DNA of 64,000 bases from Flavobacterium ammoniigenes. Its GTDB lineage: Bacteria > Bacteroidota > Bacteroidia > Flavobacteriales > Flavobacteriaceae. Shown in pieces: positions 1-9,901 of the stretch. How positions within the stretch are numbered: position 1 is the stretch's first letter; the number at the start of each line of letters is the position of its first letter. Where the stretch lies: NCBI RefSeq assembly GCF_020886055.1, contig NZ_AP025184.1:434001-498000 (forward strand), in the 5' to 3' direction. The position numbers and the translations under genes are program-made. The notes beneath the pieces are model-generated. The model was not told the DNA's origin. It searched no databases and saw nothing but the letters and a program-made list of their open reading frames with translations.

Positions 1-1327
1 CTTTAAATCGGATGTTTTTTATCGGATAACCTGCATGACCTTTTGCTAATATTCCATACAATCCTCCGTTTTTAACCATACTGTTTTCTATGAAAATATT
101 TTGAACTTGAGGCATGAAAGTCCCCGTTTGATTTCCATGAACGCCATAATGTAAATCGATTCCAAGAACCGATTCCTTTACCTGACCCACTTTAATATTT
201 CGCACAAATACATTTTCAACCAAACCACCTCTTCTTGAATTCGACTTGATTCTTATCGCTCTGTCTAATTCTGGGCTATCCATTACACAGTTCTCAACAT
301 AAACATTGCTAACTCCAGCTGAAATTTCACTACCGATAGTAACTCCGCCGTGACCATCATACATTTTACAATCTTGTACAATAATATTTTCACTTTTTAT
401 AGCTACACGTCTACCATCATTATCTCTTCCTGATTTAATTGCAATACAATCATCTCCGGTATCGAAAATGGTGTTTTTAATCCAAACATTTTTGGAATAC
501 TCGGGATCACAACCATCATTATTTGGACCGTGACTTTTTATAGTTACACCATCAACAATTACATTGGAAGACTTTATTGGGTGAATTACCCAAAAAGGCG
601 CATTTACAATTTGAACCCCTTGAAGTAAAACCTGTGTGCATTCGAAAAATTCGATACAATTAGGTCTTAAAAAATGCCCTTTGCCAAAAACTCTTTCAGC
701 TACAGGTACCCCTTTATCGGCTAAATCCATTAATTTATTTACATCTTCTTTTTGATCCGGCATACCTTTTTTCCACCCATAGGTGTTTTTGCCACACCAA
801 GACCACCATTGTTCATTACTTCCTTGACCATTCAAAGTTCCTTTACCTGTCACCGCAACATTATGTTTGTTGTAAGCATAAATTAAAGGAGAATAATTCA
901 TCAACTCTGTTCCTTCAAATGAAGTATGAACTATTGGATAAACTGAAGGATCTGTATTAAATAAAATTTCAGCACCTTCAACTAAATGCAAATTCACATT
1001 GTTATCTAAATGAATTGGGCCTGTACAATATTTCCCTGAAGGGACTAATACAATACCCCCACCGTTTTTGGTGCATTTTTGAATTGCTTTTTCAAAAACT
1101 TTTGAATTATCAATGATTCCTCCCGGCTTTGCACCAAAATCAAGTATGTTGTACGTTTTATTTTTAAACACAGGCTCTTTAATAGTAGCAAGGATAGAGG
1201 GTAATTTTGCCCAAGCACTGCTAGAATTTACCTCACTTTGACCCATAGCAGGACAAGCCAATAACAACATGATATATGTTGCTAGATGTGCAATTGACAA
1301 CTTAATTACTTTAAAAGGCTTGCGCAT
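1..1327 (-). CDS. GH28 polygalacturonase-like pectinase, 3' end beyond window
   Basis: I translated this from the ATG at 1327; it stays open to base 1, so about 442 N-terminal residues are visible. The parallel beta-helix of glycoside hydrolase family 28 is supported by its motifs in order: an NND-type motif with Asp near residue 271, TGDDC near 290-294 (the Asp pair), GHGG with His near 326, and RIKS near 354. In the family the three Asp are catalytic. The N-terminus is hydrophobic and ends in Leu-Leu-Ala-Cys at residues 22-25, so it may be a lipoprotein rather than freely secreted. A perfect palindromic operator lies 38 bases upstream. It would release galacturonate (or a related uronate) for the operon at 2704-13013; exact substrate is not readable. 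Confidence 0.88.
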   Translation of the reverse strand, partial: MRKPFKVIKLSIAHLATYIMLLLACPAMGQSEVNSSSAWAKLPSILATIKEPVFKNKTYNILDFGAKPGGIIDNSKVFEKAIQKCTKNGGGIVLVPSGKYCTGPIHLDNNVNLHLVEGAEILFNTDPSVYPIVHTSFEGTELMNYSPLIYAYNKHNVAVTGKGTLNGQGSNEQWWSWCGKNTYGWKKGMPDQKEDVNKLMDLADKGVPVAERVFGKGHFLRPNCIEFFECTQVLLQGVQIVNAPFWVIHPIKSSNVIVDGVTIKSHGPNNDGCDPEYSKNVWIKNTIFDTGDDCIAIKSGRDNDGRRVAIKSENIIVQDCKMYDGHGGVTIGSEISAGVSNVYVENCVMDSPELDRAIRIKSNSRRGGLVENVFVRNIKVGQVKESVLGIDLHYGVHGNQTGTFMPQVQNIFIENSMVKNGGLYGILAKGHAGYPIKNIRFK

Positions 1328-1364
1328 AAGGTTTAATTAATATCGATTTTGAATGTAACAATAA

Positions 1365-1378
1365 TGTAATCGATTACA
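1365..1378. promoter_or_regulatory. LacI-type operator (perfect palindrome) before pectinase gene
   Basis: TGTAATCGATTACA is a perfect 14-base palindrome with the central CG typical of LacI-family operators. The same sequence recurs at 13115-13128 and, degenerate, at 1551-1564, all beside genes of one pathway. The regulator encoded at 1625 is the obvious candidate ligand; this is inferred. Confidence 0.75.
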
Positions 1379-1550
1379 CAAACGTAATAATAAATTTGAA
1401 ATAAACAAAAAAAAGTGAGAAAAAAAACATAAATAAAATTAAAATCAGCTATTTATTGTGACTTATAGTAGTATTAAAGCCATTGACTTATACATTTCAC
1501 ATTTAAAGTTGCACAAGTTTGTTGTAAATTAAACTTTAAACTCCTAAAAT

Positions 1551-1564
1551 TGTAATCGATAACA
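1551..1564. promoter_or_regulatory. Degenerate LacI-type operator before the regulator gene
   Basis: TGTAATCGATAACA differs from the perfect palindrome at one base in the right half. It lies 61 bases before the regulator start, so it fits weak autoregulation. Confidence 0.55.
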
Positions 1565-1624
1565 TTAAAACGGAATGATTTATTTTTTTGTTACATTTAC
1601 CAACCAATTACACGAATTTTTGAG

Positions 1625-2653
1625 ATGATAGAAAAAGTTACTATTTATGATATTGCTAAAAAACTTGACATAACAGCCGCTACTGTCTCAAGAGCTTTGA
1701 ACAATAATCCTAAAATAAGCCCAGCAACTAGAAAATTAGTTCTTGATACTGCTGCGAAAATGAATTACAAACAAAACAAACTAGCTCAGGCGCTCCGAAG
1801 TGGGAAAAGCAATAACGTTGGTGTAATTGTTCCTAGAATTGATAGCAATTTCTTCGCATCGGTCATTCGTGGCATCGAAGAAGAATTACATCCAGAGGGG
1901 TATCATGTTATTATTTGTCAAACACATGAAGACGAAAAAAGAGAAATCGAAAATATCAATACATTGCTCAATGCCCAGGTGGACGGAATTCTTATGTCTA
2001 TATCTAATGTAAGTACAGAAAATGAACATGTGATTAAACGCGTCATAAAAGAAAGAGTTCCTTTAGTGTTTTTTGATAGAAAAATGAATGTTGATGGAGT
2101 TAGTTCGGTTACCATTAATGACTTCGAAGGGGGATATATTGCAACTAAACATTTAATTGATGAAGGATGTACTAAAATTGCTCACCTTGCCGGAGATCAA
2201 ACTTTAGAAATTTATCAAAATCGATACAAAGGATACAAACAAGCTCTTGTTGATCACAATATCACTTTCAAGGAAGAATACGTTTTAAGAACTAAAAGTA
2301 ATGTTGAGGCTGGAATTAATGCCGCCAAAACCTTATTATCACAAGAAACTCCTCCTGATGCTATTTTTTCTTCGAGTGATTTTGCTGGATTAGGTGCTAT
2401 TCAAGAATTGAAAGAACAAGGAATGGCTATACCGGATGATTTTTGTGTAGTGGGTTTTGGTAACGAACCTTTTACCAAATTCATGGAATTGTCCATCTCC
2501 TCTATAGATCAATCCCCGATGGAAATGGGTAAAATGGCAGCTAAAGTATTTTTGGAACAAATCAATAATACCAACAATTTAAAAATTGAAAAGAAAGTAG
2601 TCCTTGTACCAGAATTACTCACTCGTAAATCTTCAAATAGACAAAATAAATAA
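1625..2653 (+). CDS. LacI-family transcriptional regulator of uronate use
   Basis: A 342-residue protein with the standard LacI layout: an N-terminal helix-turn-helix (residues about 5-30, including TAATVSRALN), a hinge helix near 50-60, and a periplasmic-binding-protein-like sensor domain to the end. It is transcribed away from the pectinase and towards the uxa/kdu operon, with a shared terminator between. Three copies of one palindrome sit next to the pectinase, the operon/esterase promoter region and this gene. The likely inducer is an intermediate such as galacturonate or 2-keto-3-deoxygluconate; the sequence does not say which. Repressor rather than activator action is assumed from the family. 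Confidence 0.9.
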   Translation: MIEKVTIYDIAKKLDITAATVSRALNNNPKISPATRKLVLDTAAKMNYKQNKLAQALRSGKSNNVGVIVPRIDSNFFASVIRGIEEELHPEGYHVIICQTHEDEKREIENINTLLNAQVDGILMSISNVSTENEHVIKRVIKERVPLVFFDRKMNVDGVSSVTINDFEGGYIATKHLIDEGCTKIAHLAGDQTLEIYQNRYKGYKQALVDHNITFKEEYVLRTKSNVEAGINAAKTLLSQETPPDAIFSSSDFAGLGAIQELKEQGMAIPDDFCVVGFGNEPFTKFMELSISSIDQSPMEMGKMAAKVFLEQINNTNNLKIEKKVVLVPELLTRKSSNRQNK

Positions 2654-2682
2654 AAAAGGAGAGCTAATTGCTCTCCTTTTTT
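2652..2682. terminator. Bidirectional terminator between regulator and uxaA
   Basis: A-run, GGAGAGC, five-base loop, GCTCTCC, T-run. It can stop both the regulator transcript (+) and the long hexuronate operon (-), which converge here. Confidence 0.9.
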
Positions 2683-2703
2683 ATTTAAATCTAATGTGTT
2701 CAT

Positions 2704-4320
2704 TTACAAAGACACACCTCGTTTCCATGGAATAAAATCGTTTTGATTTAGGATGGCTGCTTTGGTTTTAATATTGCCACTTGCCACTTGAATGACAAAT
2801 TCTAACATTTCGTCAGCCATTTCCTCAATTGATTTATCACCCGTGATAATTTCACCTGTATTAAAATCGATAATATCAGACATTTTATTAGCCAATTGCG
2901 TGTTTGATGACACTTTTACAACTGGAGCAATTGGATTTCCTGTTGGAGTTCCTAAACCTGTTGTAAATAATACCATATTGGCGCCTGAACCTACCATGGC
3001 AGTAGTACATTCTACATCATTTCCTGGAGTACATAACAAGGTAAACCCTGGCTCGTTAATGTATTCTCCATAATCGTAAACCCCTACAATTGGAGAAGTC
3101 CCTCCTTTTTTAGAAGCCCCTGCTGATTTCATTGCATCTGTAATCAAACCGTCTTTGATGTTACCCGGCGATGGATTCATATCAAATCCCGAACCGGCAT
3201 CCACCACTGATTTTTCATACCATTGCATTAATTCTAAGAAACGTTTCCCATCTTTATCATCTACACAACGATTTACTAATTCCTGTTCGACTCCACATAA
3301 TTCCGGGAATTCAGAAAGAATTGTTGTTCCTCCTAATGCTACTAATTTATCAGATAAAACCCCTAATGTTGGATTAGCAGAAATTCCAGAGAATCCATCT
3401 GAACCTCCACACTCTAATCCAATTGTTAATTTAGATAAAGGCGCTGGTTTTCTAACAATTTTATTTGCTTCTTTAATTGCAGCAAAAGAATCTTTTACTA
3501 CTGTACTCAACATTTCTTCGATAGTTCCAATAGATTGTTGATCGTAAATCAAAACAGGCTTATCGCTGTTTGGATTAATCGCTTTCATGGCATCTTGGAA
3601 AATTGAAATCTGCAAGTTTTGACAACCCAAACTTAAAACAGTAGCACCAGCTACATTTGGGTTGTTCACGTATCCAGCCAATAGCTTGGCTAATGAGTGA
3701 GAATCCTGACGAATTCCACCACAACCCCCTTGATGCTGAATGAATTTTACATCAATATTTTCGAATAAATCAACTTCTGCTGATTTTGTAACCGCATCAT
3801 CAGCTCCCGTTTCAGAATTTACTAAAGAGCGAAGCAACAATTGGTAGTCGTTTTCTTTTGGTTTTTTCAATTCCTTTTCGAAAATTCCTTTTAGGATTTC
3901 GATATTTCTGTTTTCACAGAATACTAATGGGAAAAACAACCAAACATTTTCTGTTCCTACCTGACCATCTGTTCTGTGATACCCCATGAAAGTTTTATCT
4001 TTCCATTGGTCTACGTTAGGAACTTCCCAACCAATAGTATCTGTTTTACCAGTTACTTTGGCACTTTCGTGTTTAACATTGGCAGTAGTAATGGTATCTC
4101 CTTTAGCAATTGTTTGACTTGCTTTTCCAACGATTACACCGTACATAATAATTTTGTCACCAGATTGAAAATCTTTCATCGCAATCTTATGTTTCATTTT
4201 AGTATCTGACAAAACTACAACGTCTTCTCCTTCATATGGTATAGTTTCTCCAGCAACTAGGTTCACTAAAGCTACTGCTACATTATCAGTAGGATCTACT
4301 TTTATTAATTTTTTTTGCAT
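2704..4320 (-). CDS. uxaA: Altronate dehydratase
   Basis: A 538-residue member of the UxaA/GarD family that dehydrates D-altronate to 2-keto-3-deoxygluconate. An N-terminal SAF-like domain (about residues 1-80) precedes the catalytic part, which has GGCGGIRQDS near 195 and the family signature GGSDGFSGISANP near 305. Full length for the family, so UxaA N- and C-terminal parts are fused in one chain. It is the last gene of the operon, 28 bases after uxaB, and ends just before the bidirectional terminator. Confidence 0.93.
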   Translation of the reverse strand: MQKKLIKVDPTDNVAVALVNLVAGETIPYEGEDVVVLSDTKMKHKIAMKDFQSGDKIIMYGVIVGKASQTIAKGDTITTANVKHESAKVTGKTDTIGWEVPNVDQWKDKTFMGYHRTDGQVGTENVWLFFPLVFCENRNIEILKGIFEKELKKPKENDYQLLLRSLVNSETGADDAVTKSAEVDLFENIDVKFIQHQGGCGGIRQDSHSLAKLLAGYVNNPNVAGATVLSLGCQNLQISIFQDAMKAINPNSDKPVLIYDQQSIGTIEEMLSTVVKDSFAAIKEANKIVRKPAPLSKLTIGLECGGSDGFSGISANPTLGVLSDKLVALGGTTILSEFPELCGVEQELVNRCVDDKDGKRFLELMQWYEKSVVDAGSGFDMNPSPGNIKDGLITDAMKSAGASKKGGTSPIVGVYDYGEYINEPGFTLLCTPGNDVECTTAMVGSGANMVLFTTGLGTPTGNPIAPVVKVSSNTQLANKMSDIIDFNTGEIITGDKSIEEMADEMLEFVIQVASGNIKTKAAILNQNDFIPWKRGVSL

Positions 4321-4348
4321 GTTATTTTATATAAAAATTAATTTACAA

Positions 4349-5785
4349 TTATTTGCTAAAGTTTACAAAGCCTTGTTGAATTCCATTGGCTTCAATTTCA
4401 TTTAATGCATGCACTAAAGCTTCTGCAAGTCCTTTAACCTTATTTAAATCTTCATCCCAGAAATCAGTATTCGCTAAAACTGCTGCAACAACTGATTCTA
4501 TATTTCCTAATTCCCAAGCTTTTTTGAATGCTTCAACTAATTCCGGAGTATCTTTCACCGGTAAAGCTTCATTATTCCAAGTTCCTTTATAAAATTGGAT
4601 CAAACAAGCTAATGAAAAAGTCAAACTAGTAGGTAATTTTTTAGTGGTTTTATAATACCCTAATAAACTTGGTAACACTCTTACTTTGAATTTTGAAATT
4701 GAATTTAAAGCAATATCTGCTAATGCATGCTTGATAAATGGGTTTCTAAAACGATCCATTACCTCTTCAGCATAAGCCGTAATTTCATTTTTATCCATCG
4801 GTAGCGTTTCGCTAATTTCAGCGATCACATTATCAACAAACGGTCCAGTAAAATCTCCATTAACGGTTTCCATAACTAATTTGTTACCAAATAAAAGAGA
4901 AACAGGAACCATTGCTGTATGTGCACCATTCAAAATACGAACTTTAATCATTTTGAAAGGACGAATATCGTCAACAATCTTGACGTTCAAATCTGTTTTG
5001 TCGAATGGAAGTTTGGCTTTCAAATCGTCTCCACCTTCAATCGCCCATAGGAAAAATGGTTCCGCAGCAACAATTAAGTTATCTTGATAATCTAATTTGT
5101 TATTGTACTCCTCAATTTCAGCTCTTGGATATCCCGGAACAATTCTGTCAACCAAAGTACTGTGGTAGGTACAGTCTTCTGAAACCCATTTTTTAAATGC
5201 AGCGTCTAAATTCCATAAATCACAGTATTGCAAGATGCATTTTTTTAATGTTTCAGAGTTGTAATCTATCAATTCACAAGGAATAATAGTTACTGCTTTA
5301 GAAGCCTCTCCATTGAAATGTTGGAATCTTTCGTGTAACAAAAGGGTTAATTTAGCAGGAAATGCGGCTGGCGGCTGCATATCCGGAGTATCGGTATCCA
5401 GGAATTCAATTCCTGCTTCCGTAGTATTTGAAACAATAAACTGAAGTGCTGGCTCTTTAGCTAAGGCTAAATAATCTGCAAAATCACTATAGGGATTAAT
5501 TGCTTTTACAATATTTGAAATCAACTGGATATCTTGAATTTTTTCTCCTTTTTTGATTCCGTTCATAAACAGCGTATATAAACCATCCTGATCATTAATC
5601 ATATTTACCATTCCCTCTTTCAATGGCTGAACTACTGCAATACCAGCATTAAAATCAACTTCGTTGTTTAACCTATGAAATGCGTAATCCACAAAGGCTC
5701 TCAAAAAATTTCCTTCTCCAAATTGAACTACTTTTATGGGTAATCTGTTTTCTAAACCTTTACTTTTTCTGTTTAATTTTTCCAT
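4349..5785 (-). CDS. uxaB: Tagaturonate reductase (altronate oxidoreductase)
   Basis: A 478-residue member of the mannitol dehydrogenase family that reduces D-tagaturonate to D-altronate with NADH. FGEGNFLRAFVDY near residue 22 is the N-terminal dinucleotide-binding signature, and KMIKVRILNGAH near 275 supplies the Lys-Asn-His catalytic set of the family. It comes directly before uxaA, the next step of the pathway. A 132-base gap with a possible stem-loop separates it from the preceding SDR gene, which may set different expression for the last two genes. Confidence 0.92.
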   Translation of the reverse strand: MEKLNRKSKGLENRLPIKVVQFGEGNFLRAFVDYAFHRLNNEVDFNAGIAVVQPLKEGMVNMINDQDGLYTLFMNGIKKGEKIQDIQLISNIVKAINPYSDFADYLALAKEPALQFIVSNTTEAGIEFLDTDTPDMQPPAAFPAKLTLLLHERFQHFNGEASKAVTIIPCELIDYNSETLKKCILQYCDLWNLDAAFKKWVSEDCTYHSTLVDRIVPGYPRAEIEEYNNKLDYQDNLIVAAEPFFLWAIEGGDDLKAKLPFDKTDLNVKIVDDIRPFKMIKVRILNGAHTAMVPVSLLFGNKLVMETVNGDFTGPFVDNVIAEISETLPMDKNEITAYAEEVMDRFRNPFIKHALADIALNSISKFKVRVLPSLLGYYKTTKKLPTSLTFSLACLIQFYKGTWNNEALPVKDTPELVEAFKKAWELGNIESVVAAVLANTDFWDEDLNKVKGLAEALVHALNEIEANGIQQGFVNFSK

Positions 5786-5826
5786 TGTATTAATTATTCG
5801 ATCCTATTTTATCTTTTTTTAATTAG

Positions 5827-5911
5827 AATAAACGACTTATTTTCTTCTCCTTAACAACCTCCAGTAGAGGAATAGTAGAGGCTATTTCAAATTAGATATA
5901 AGCCGTTTATT
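5827..5911 (-). promoter_or_regulatory. Intercistronic stem-loop inside the hexuronate operon
   Basis: AATAAACGACTTA (5827-5839) and TAAGCCGTTTATT (5899-5911) pair over 13 positions with one imperfect pair, enclosing about 59 bases. There is no T-run, so it looks more like an mRNA processing or stability element than a terminator. Confidence 0.4.
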
Positions 5912-5917
5912 AAAATT

Positions 5918-6733
5918 TTATACTCCTCCAAAAACTGTAAATCCTCCGTCAACAGTTATTTTTGATCCTGTTACATATTTTGATGCATCACTCAAAAGCC
6001 AAATCAAAGCGCCTACTAACTCTTCAGGATTTCCAAATCGTTTGAAAGGGGTATTTTGGATGACTAATTGACCTCTTTCGGTTAAACTTCCATCGGTATT
6101 TGTGAGTAATGTTTTATTTTGTTCTGTTAAAAAAAATCCAGGTGCAATCGAATTCATCCGAATGGCATCTCCAAAGCGTTTGGCCAATTCCACAGCAAAC
6201 CACTGTGTATACGAATCAATAGCCGACTTTGCCAAGCTATATCCTAAAACCTTAGTTATGGCTAACTGAGAAACAACGGAAGAAATATTGACAATACTTC
6301 CTGAACCATTCTTTTTGATTGCTTTCCCAAAAACTTGTGTAGGCATCACTGTTCCCATCAAATTCAATTGCATCACTTCTTGCAATGCCTGAAAATTAAG
6401 CTCGAATACATCCTGATCCGGTTGTACAACTGCATTTGGTATATTTCCTCCTGCCGCATTGACTAATCCATCAATTTTACCAAAAGCAGTAAGCATTTGC
6501 TGGCAAGCTGCTTCTAATTGCGATTCATTAGTAACATCAGCAATTAAAGCCAAAGCTTGTCCGCCTTTTTGATTAATTGCATTTGCTCTTTCATTAGCAA
6601 TTTTCTCGTTTCTTCCCAAAATTCCCACGATACCACCTGCAGCAGCAATTCCATCAACGAATGCTCCTCCTAGGACTCCGGTTCCTCCGGTTACAACGAT
6701 TACCTTGCCCGCTAATGAAAAATTAGGTTCCAA
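5918..6733 (-). CDS. SDR oxidoreductase, probable fructuronate (mannonate) reductase
   Basis: A 271-residue classical short-chain dehydrogenase: GGTGVLGG nucleotide-binding loop near residue 16, NAAGG near 93, and the catalytic YSLAK with an upstream Ser. Bacteria outside enterobacteria (for example Bacillus UxuB) use an SDR enzyme for D-fructuronate to D-mannonate. Its place between kdgA and uxaB makes that the best guess. A different hexuronate-linked reduction is possible, since SDR substrate cannot be read from motifs. Only four bases separate it from kdgA, so the two are co-translated. Confidence 0.72.
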   Translation of the reverse strand: MEPNFSLAGKVIVVTGGTGVLGGAFVDGIAAAGGIVGILGRNEKIANERANAINQKGGQALALIADVTNESQLEAACQQMLTAFGKIDGLVNAAGGNIPNAVVQPDQDVFELNFQALQEVMQLNLMGTVMPTQVFGKAIKKNGSGSIVNISSVVSQLAITKVLGYSLAKSAIDSYTQWFAVELAKRFGDAIRMNSIAPGFFLTEQNKTLLTNTDGSLTERGQLVIQNTPFKRFGNPEELVGALIWLLSDASKYVTGSKITVDGGFTVFGGV

Positions 6734-6737
6734 TGAA

Positions 6738-7406
6738 TTATAAATTTGTTCTAACGGTTTGTACTAAATGCAATATTTTTTTTGTTTCTGATTCAATAGT
6801 GGTATAGTCTTGATCAGCCATTAACTTTTTGCTGATTAATTTACTACCCATCCCCACTGCTGAAACTCCAGCTTTGAACCAAGCTTGAATATTTTCGTGT
6901 GTTGTATCTACTCCTCCTGTTGGCATAAATACCAATTTTGGAAAAATATCTTTGATGCTACTCAAATAATCAGGGCCTAACATATTACCTGGGAATAATT
7001 TTATAAAAGTCACTCCTGCATTTTCAGCCGCAATGATTTCTGTTGGCGTCATACATCCTGGGCTGTATAAAGCGCCTTTTTCAATCAAAAATGAAGCAAC
7101 TTCAGGAACAAATCCAGGACTAATAAAAAAATCAGCGCCAACATTGTAATAGGCTGAGGCTTGTTCTACATTTTTAATGGTTCCAATTCCCAACAATAGT
7201 TCAGGCATTTCGGCATTTCGAACTTCAATCATTTTGGTGAAATTTCGCAAAGCCGACTCACCACGACTGGTGTATTCGACCGCTTTGATTCCGCCTCTAT
7301 AAATGGCCCTTAACACTTCAATTGTAACATTCTCATCTTCATTGTAATACAATGGAAGCATGCCTTGTTGAATAATCGCGGCTGTTATTTTTTGTATCTT
7401 ATTCAT
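6738..7406 (-). CDS. kdgA: KDPG/KHG aldolase
   Basis: A 222-residue class I aldolase that cleaves 2-keto-3-deoxy-6-phosphogluconate into pyruvate and glyceraldehyde-3-phosphate. The Schiff-base Lys is in FIKLFPGN near residue 135, and the conserved Glu of the family is in EYTSRG near 48. It follows the kinase that makes its substrate by eight bases. Also called Eda. Length and motifs are normal. Confidence 0.93.
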   Translation of the reverse strand: MNKIQKITAAIIQQGMLPLYYNEDENVTIEVLRAIYRGGIKAVEYTSRGESALRNFTKMIEVRNAEMPELLLGIGTIKNVEQASAYYNVGADFFISPGFVPEVASFLIEKGALYSPGCMTPTEIIAAENAGVTFIKLFPGNMLGPDYLSSIKDIFPKLVFMPTGGVDTTHENIQAWFKAGVSAVGMGSKLISKKLMADQDYTTIESETKKILHLVQTVRTNL

Positions 7407-7414
7407 ATTCTAAT

Positions 7415-8437
7415 TTATCTTGAAACTAGCGCCGATCCGTCGCCATCAATCATGTTTTCAACTTCTTTTAAAGTAACCAAATTATAATCTCCAGCAATAC
7501 TATGCTTAAGAGCACATGCCGCCACAGAAAAATCAACAATACGTTGTTTATTGTCAGGCTGAGAAATTAATCCGTAGATCAAGGCACCCATGAAGGCATC
7601 TCCACTTCCAACACGATCCACCACAGGAGTAGCTTCTCTAACAACAGAATTATAAATTGCTTTTTTATCATATAGGATTCCACCTATTCTTTGATGCGAT
7701 GCACTCACCGAATAGCGTAATGTTGTTGCTATTGTTTTTAAATTGGGACACAAATCAAATAACCTATCGTAAACAACTGGCAATGAATTCGTATCCTGAT
7801 AATCTGGATTTACCTTAGCTTGACCTAACATAAAAAAAGCTGTATCAATATCACCTAAAATCACATTGGTATAGTGTAATAATTCAGGCATAACCTCAGC
7901 AGGAGTCTTTCCATACTGCCATAATTTAGATCTGTAATTCAAATCGCAAGAGATGGTTAGTCCCAAATCATGAGCCGCTTTCACAGCTTCCAAACAAGCT
8001 TGAGCAGCTGAATCTGAAATAGCTGGTGTAATGCCGCTCCAATGAAACCAAGTGACACCTTTGAAAATTTTCTTCCAATCAATCATTCCGGTTTCAAGCG
8101 ATGCCATGGCACTATGAGCCCTGTCATACACCACGTTACTGGCTCTGCTTCCCGCACCAGTTTCCAAGTAATAGATTCCTAAACGGTCGCCACCAAAAAG
8201 TACATTTTGAGAAGCCACATTCATTTTTCGCATTTCTTTCACTGCACACATACCAATTTCATTATTGGGAACGCGAGTTACAAACTCGGCATCAATTCCA
8301 TAATTGGCTAAAGAAACGGCAACATTGAATTCGCCACCACCATAAGTAGCGGTAAATCCCTTTGCTTGTTCAAAACGCAAATGACTATCTGTTGAAAGGC
8401 GCAACATGATTTCGCCAAAAGTGACTACTTTGTTCAT
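7415..8437 (-). CDS. kdgK: 2-keto-3-deoxygluconate kinase, PfkB family
   Basis: A 340-residue ribokinase/PfkB-family sugar kinase. The N-terminal GGGEFNVAVSLA and the C-terminal DRVGSGDAFMGAL (catalytic Asp and anion hole) are both present. The assignment to 2-keto-3-deoxygluconate rests on the adjacent KDPG aldolase and on the operon, where all upstream branches end in this sugar acid. Confidence 0.9.
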   Translation of the reverse strand: MNKVVTFGEIMLRLSTDSHLRFEQAKGFTATYGGGEFNVAVSLANYGIDAEFVTRVPNNEIGMCAVKEMRKMNVASQNVLFGGDRLGIYYLETGAGSRASNVVYDRAHSAMASLETGMIDWKKIFKGVTWFHWSGITPAISDSAAQACLEAVKAAHDLGLTISCDLNYRSKLWQYGKTPAEVMPELLHYTNVILGDIDTAFFMLGQAKVNPDYQDTNSLPVVYDRLFDLCPNLKTIATTLRYSVSASHQRIGGILYDKKAIYNSVVREATPVVDRVGSGDAFMGALIYGLISQPDNKQRIVDFSVAACALKHSIAGDYNLVTLKEVENMIDGDGSALVSR

Positions 8438-8484
8438 AATCTATAGTTTAAAAAGAGTTATTCAAAATTTAGGTAATGTACCGA

Positions 8485-9885
8485 TTAAAATTTGAAGTAT
8501 TCTTTTGCATTATTGTAACTAATATCAGATACCATTTTACCAATCCATTCCATATCATTTGGCAATTCTCCTCTTTTGATTTCATCTCCTAAAAGATTAC
8601 ACAAAATACGTCTGAAATATTCGTGTCTAGGGAAGGATAAAAAGCTTCGTGAATCGGTTAACATTCCGATGAAACAACTAATTAAACCCATATTAGATAA
8701 GGCATTCAATTGTTTGGTCATTCCGTCTTTTTGGTCTAAAAACCACCATCCTGAACCAAATTGAACTTTTCCTCTAACACTACCGTCATTGAAATTTCCA
8801 ATCATCGTTGCCATCACTTCGTTATCAGCAGGATTCAAATTGTAAATGATTGTTTTAGTCAATTTATCTTTACTGTCTAAAGCGTTTAAAAAGCCAGATA
8901 ATTTTTGTGCTTGTGGATAATCACCAATAGAATCCCAACCAGTATCAGGTCCTAAAATGCGATGCATACGCGCATTATTATTTCGTAAAGCACCTAAATG
9001 AAGTTGTTGTACCCAACCAAATTCATGATAGGTTTCGAATAAGAAAAATAAAATCGCACTTTGGAATTTCAAAGCTTCCTCATTTGTCAAGTTTCCATTG
9101 TCTCTCTTCTTTTTGAAAATCGCATTAACTTCACTTTCGGTGTAGTTTTCAAAATACACTTGATCCAAACCATGGTCACATAATTTGCATCCGTTTTTGT
9201 CAAAATAGTCAATTCTGTTTCGAAGTGCAGTACATAAATCAGCATACGAATTGATGGAAACACCAGCTACTTCTCCTAAAGTATTGATGTAGTCATTATA
9301 ACCATCCGCAGCAATTAAAATAGCTCTGTCTGGTCTAAATGCCGTACTTACTTTTACTTCAAAAGCACTTTTACTTAATTGTTGGTGGTACTGTAAATTA
9401 TCGATTGGATCTTCGGTAGTACACACCAATTCAGCATTTACTTTGCGAAGCAAATTTTGGGTGCTGTATTGTGCCGAATTGATTTTGGCAGAAGCCTCTT
9501 CGTATATTTTTTCTGCTGATTTTTCATTCAACAAATCGTAGATATCAAAATAACGAGCCAGTTCTAAATGCGTCCAGTGATACAAAGGATTACGCATCGT
9601 ATACGGAACCGTTTTAGCCCAATTCATAAACTTATCTTTATCAGAACCATTACCAGTAATGAACTGTTCATTCACTCCTAAAGTACGCATCGCGCGCCAT
9701 TTGTAATGATCTCCATTGATCCATACTTTGGTTACATTATCAAAAATTTTATCGTCTGCAATAGCCTGAGGAGACAAATGATTGTGGTAATCAATAATCG
9801 GCTGGTTTTTAGAATAATTATGGTATAATTCTTCTGCGTATTTATTCTCTAATAAAAAATTGTCGTGAATGAATGTTGTGCTCAT
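8485..9885 (-). CDS. uxaC: Uronate (glucuronate/galacturonate) isomerase
   Basis: A 466-residue enzyme of the amidohydrolase superfamily. It isomerises D-glucuronate to D-fructuronate and D-galacturonate to D-tagaturonate. The YHNHLSPQ motif near residue 33 gives the metal-binding His pair, and full family length is kept. It feeds uxaB (galacturonate branch) and the SDR reductase (glucuronate branch). Start chosen at 9885, 16 bases after kduD. Confidence 0.94.
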   Translation of the reverse strand: MSTTFIHDNFLLENKYAEELYHNYSKNQPIIDYHNHLSPQAIADDKIFDNVTKVWINGDHYKWRAMRTLGVNEQFITGNGSDKDKFMNWAKTVPYTMRNPLYHWTHLELARYFDIYDLLNEKSAEKIYEEASAKINSAQYSTQNLLRKVNAELVCTTEDPIDNLQYHQQLSKSAFEVKVSTAFRPDRAILIAADGYNDYINTLGEVAGVSINSYADLCTALRNRIDYFDKNGCKLCDHGLDQVYFENYTESEVNAIFKKKRDNGNLTNEEALKFQSAILFFLFETYHEFGWVQQLHLGALRNNNARMHRILGPDTGWDSIGDYPQAQKLSGFLNALDSKDKLTKTIIYNLNPADNEVMATMIGNFNDGSVRGKVQFGSGWWFLDQKDGMTKQLNALSNMGLISCFIGMLTDSRSFLSFPRHEYFRRILCNLLGDEIKRGELPNDMEWIGKMVSDISYNNAKEYFKF

Positions 9886-9901
9886 GCTATATTAAAAAAA
9901 A

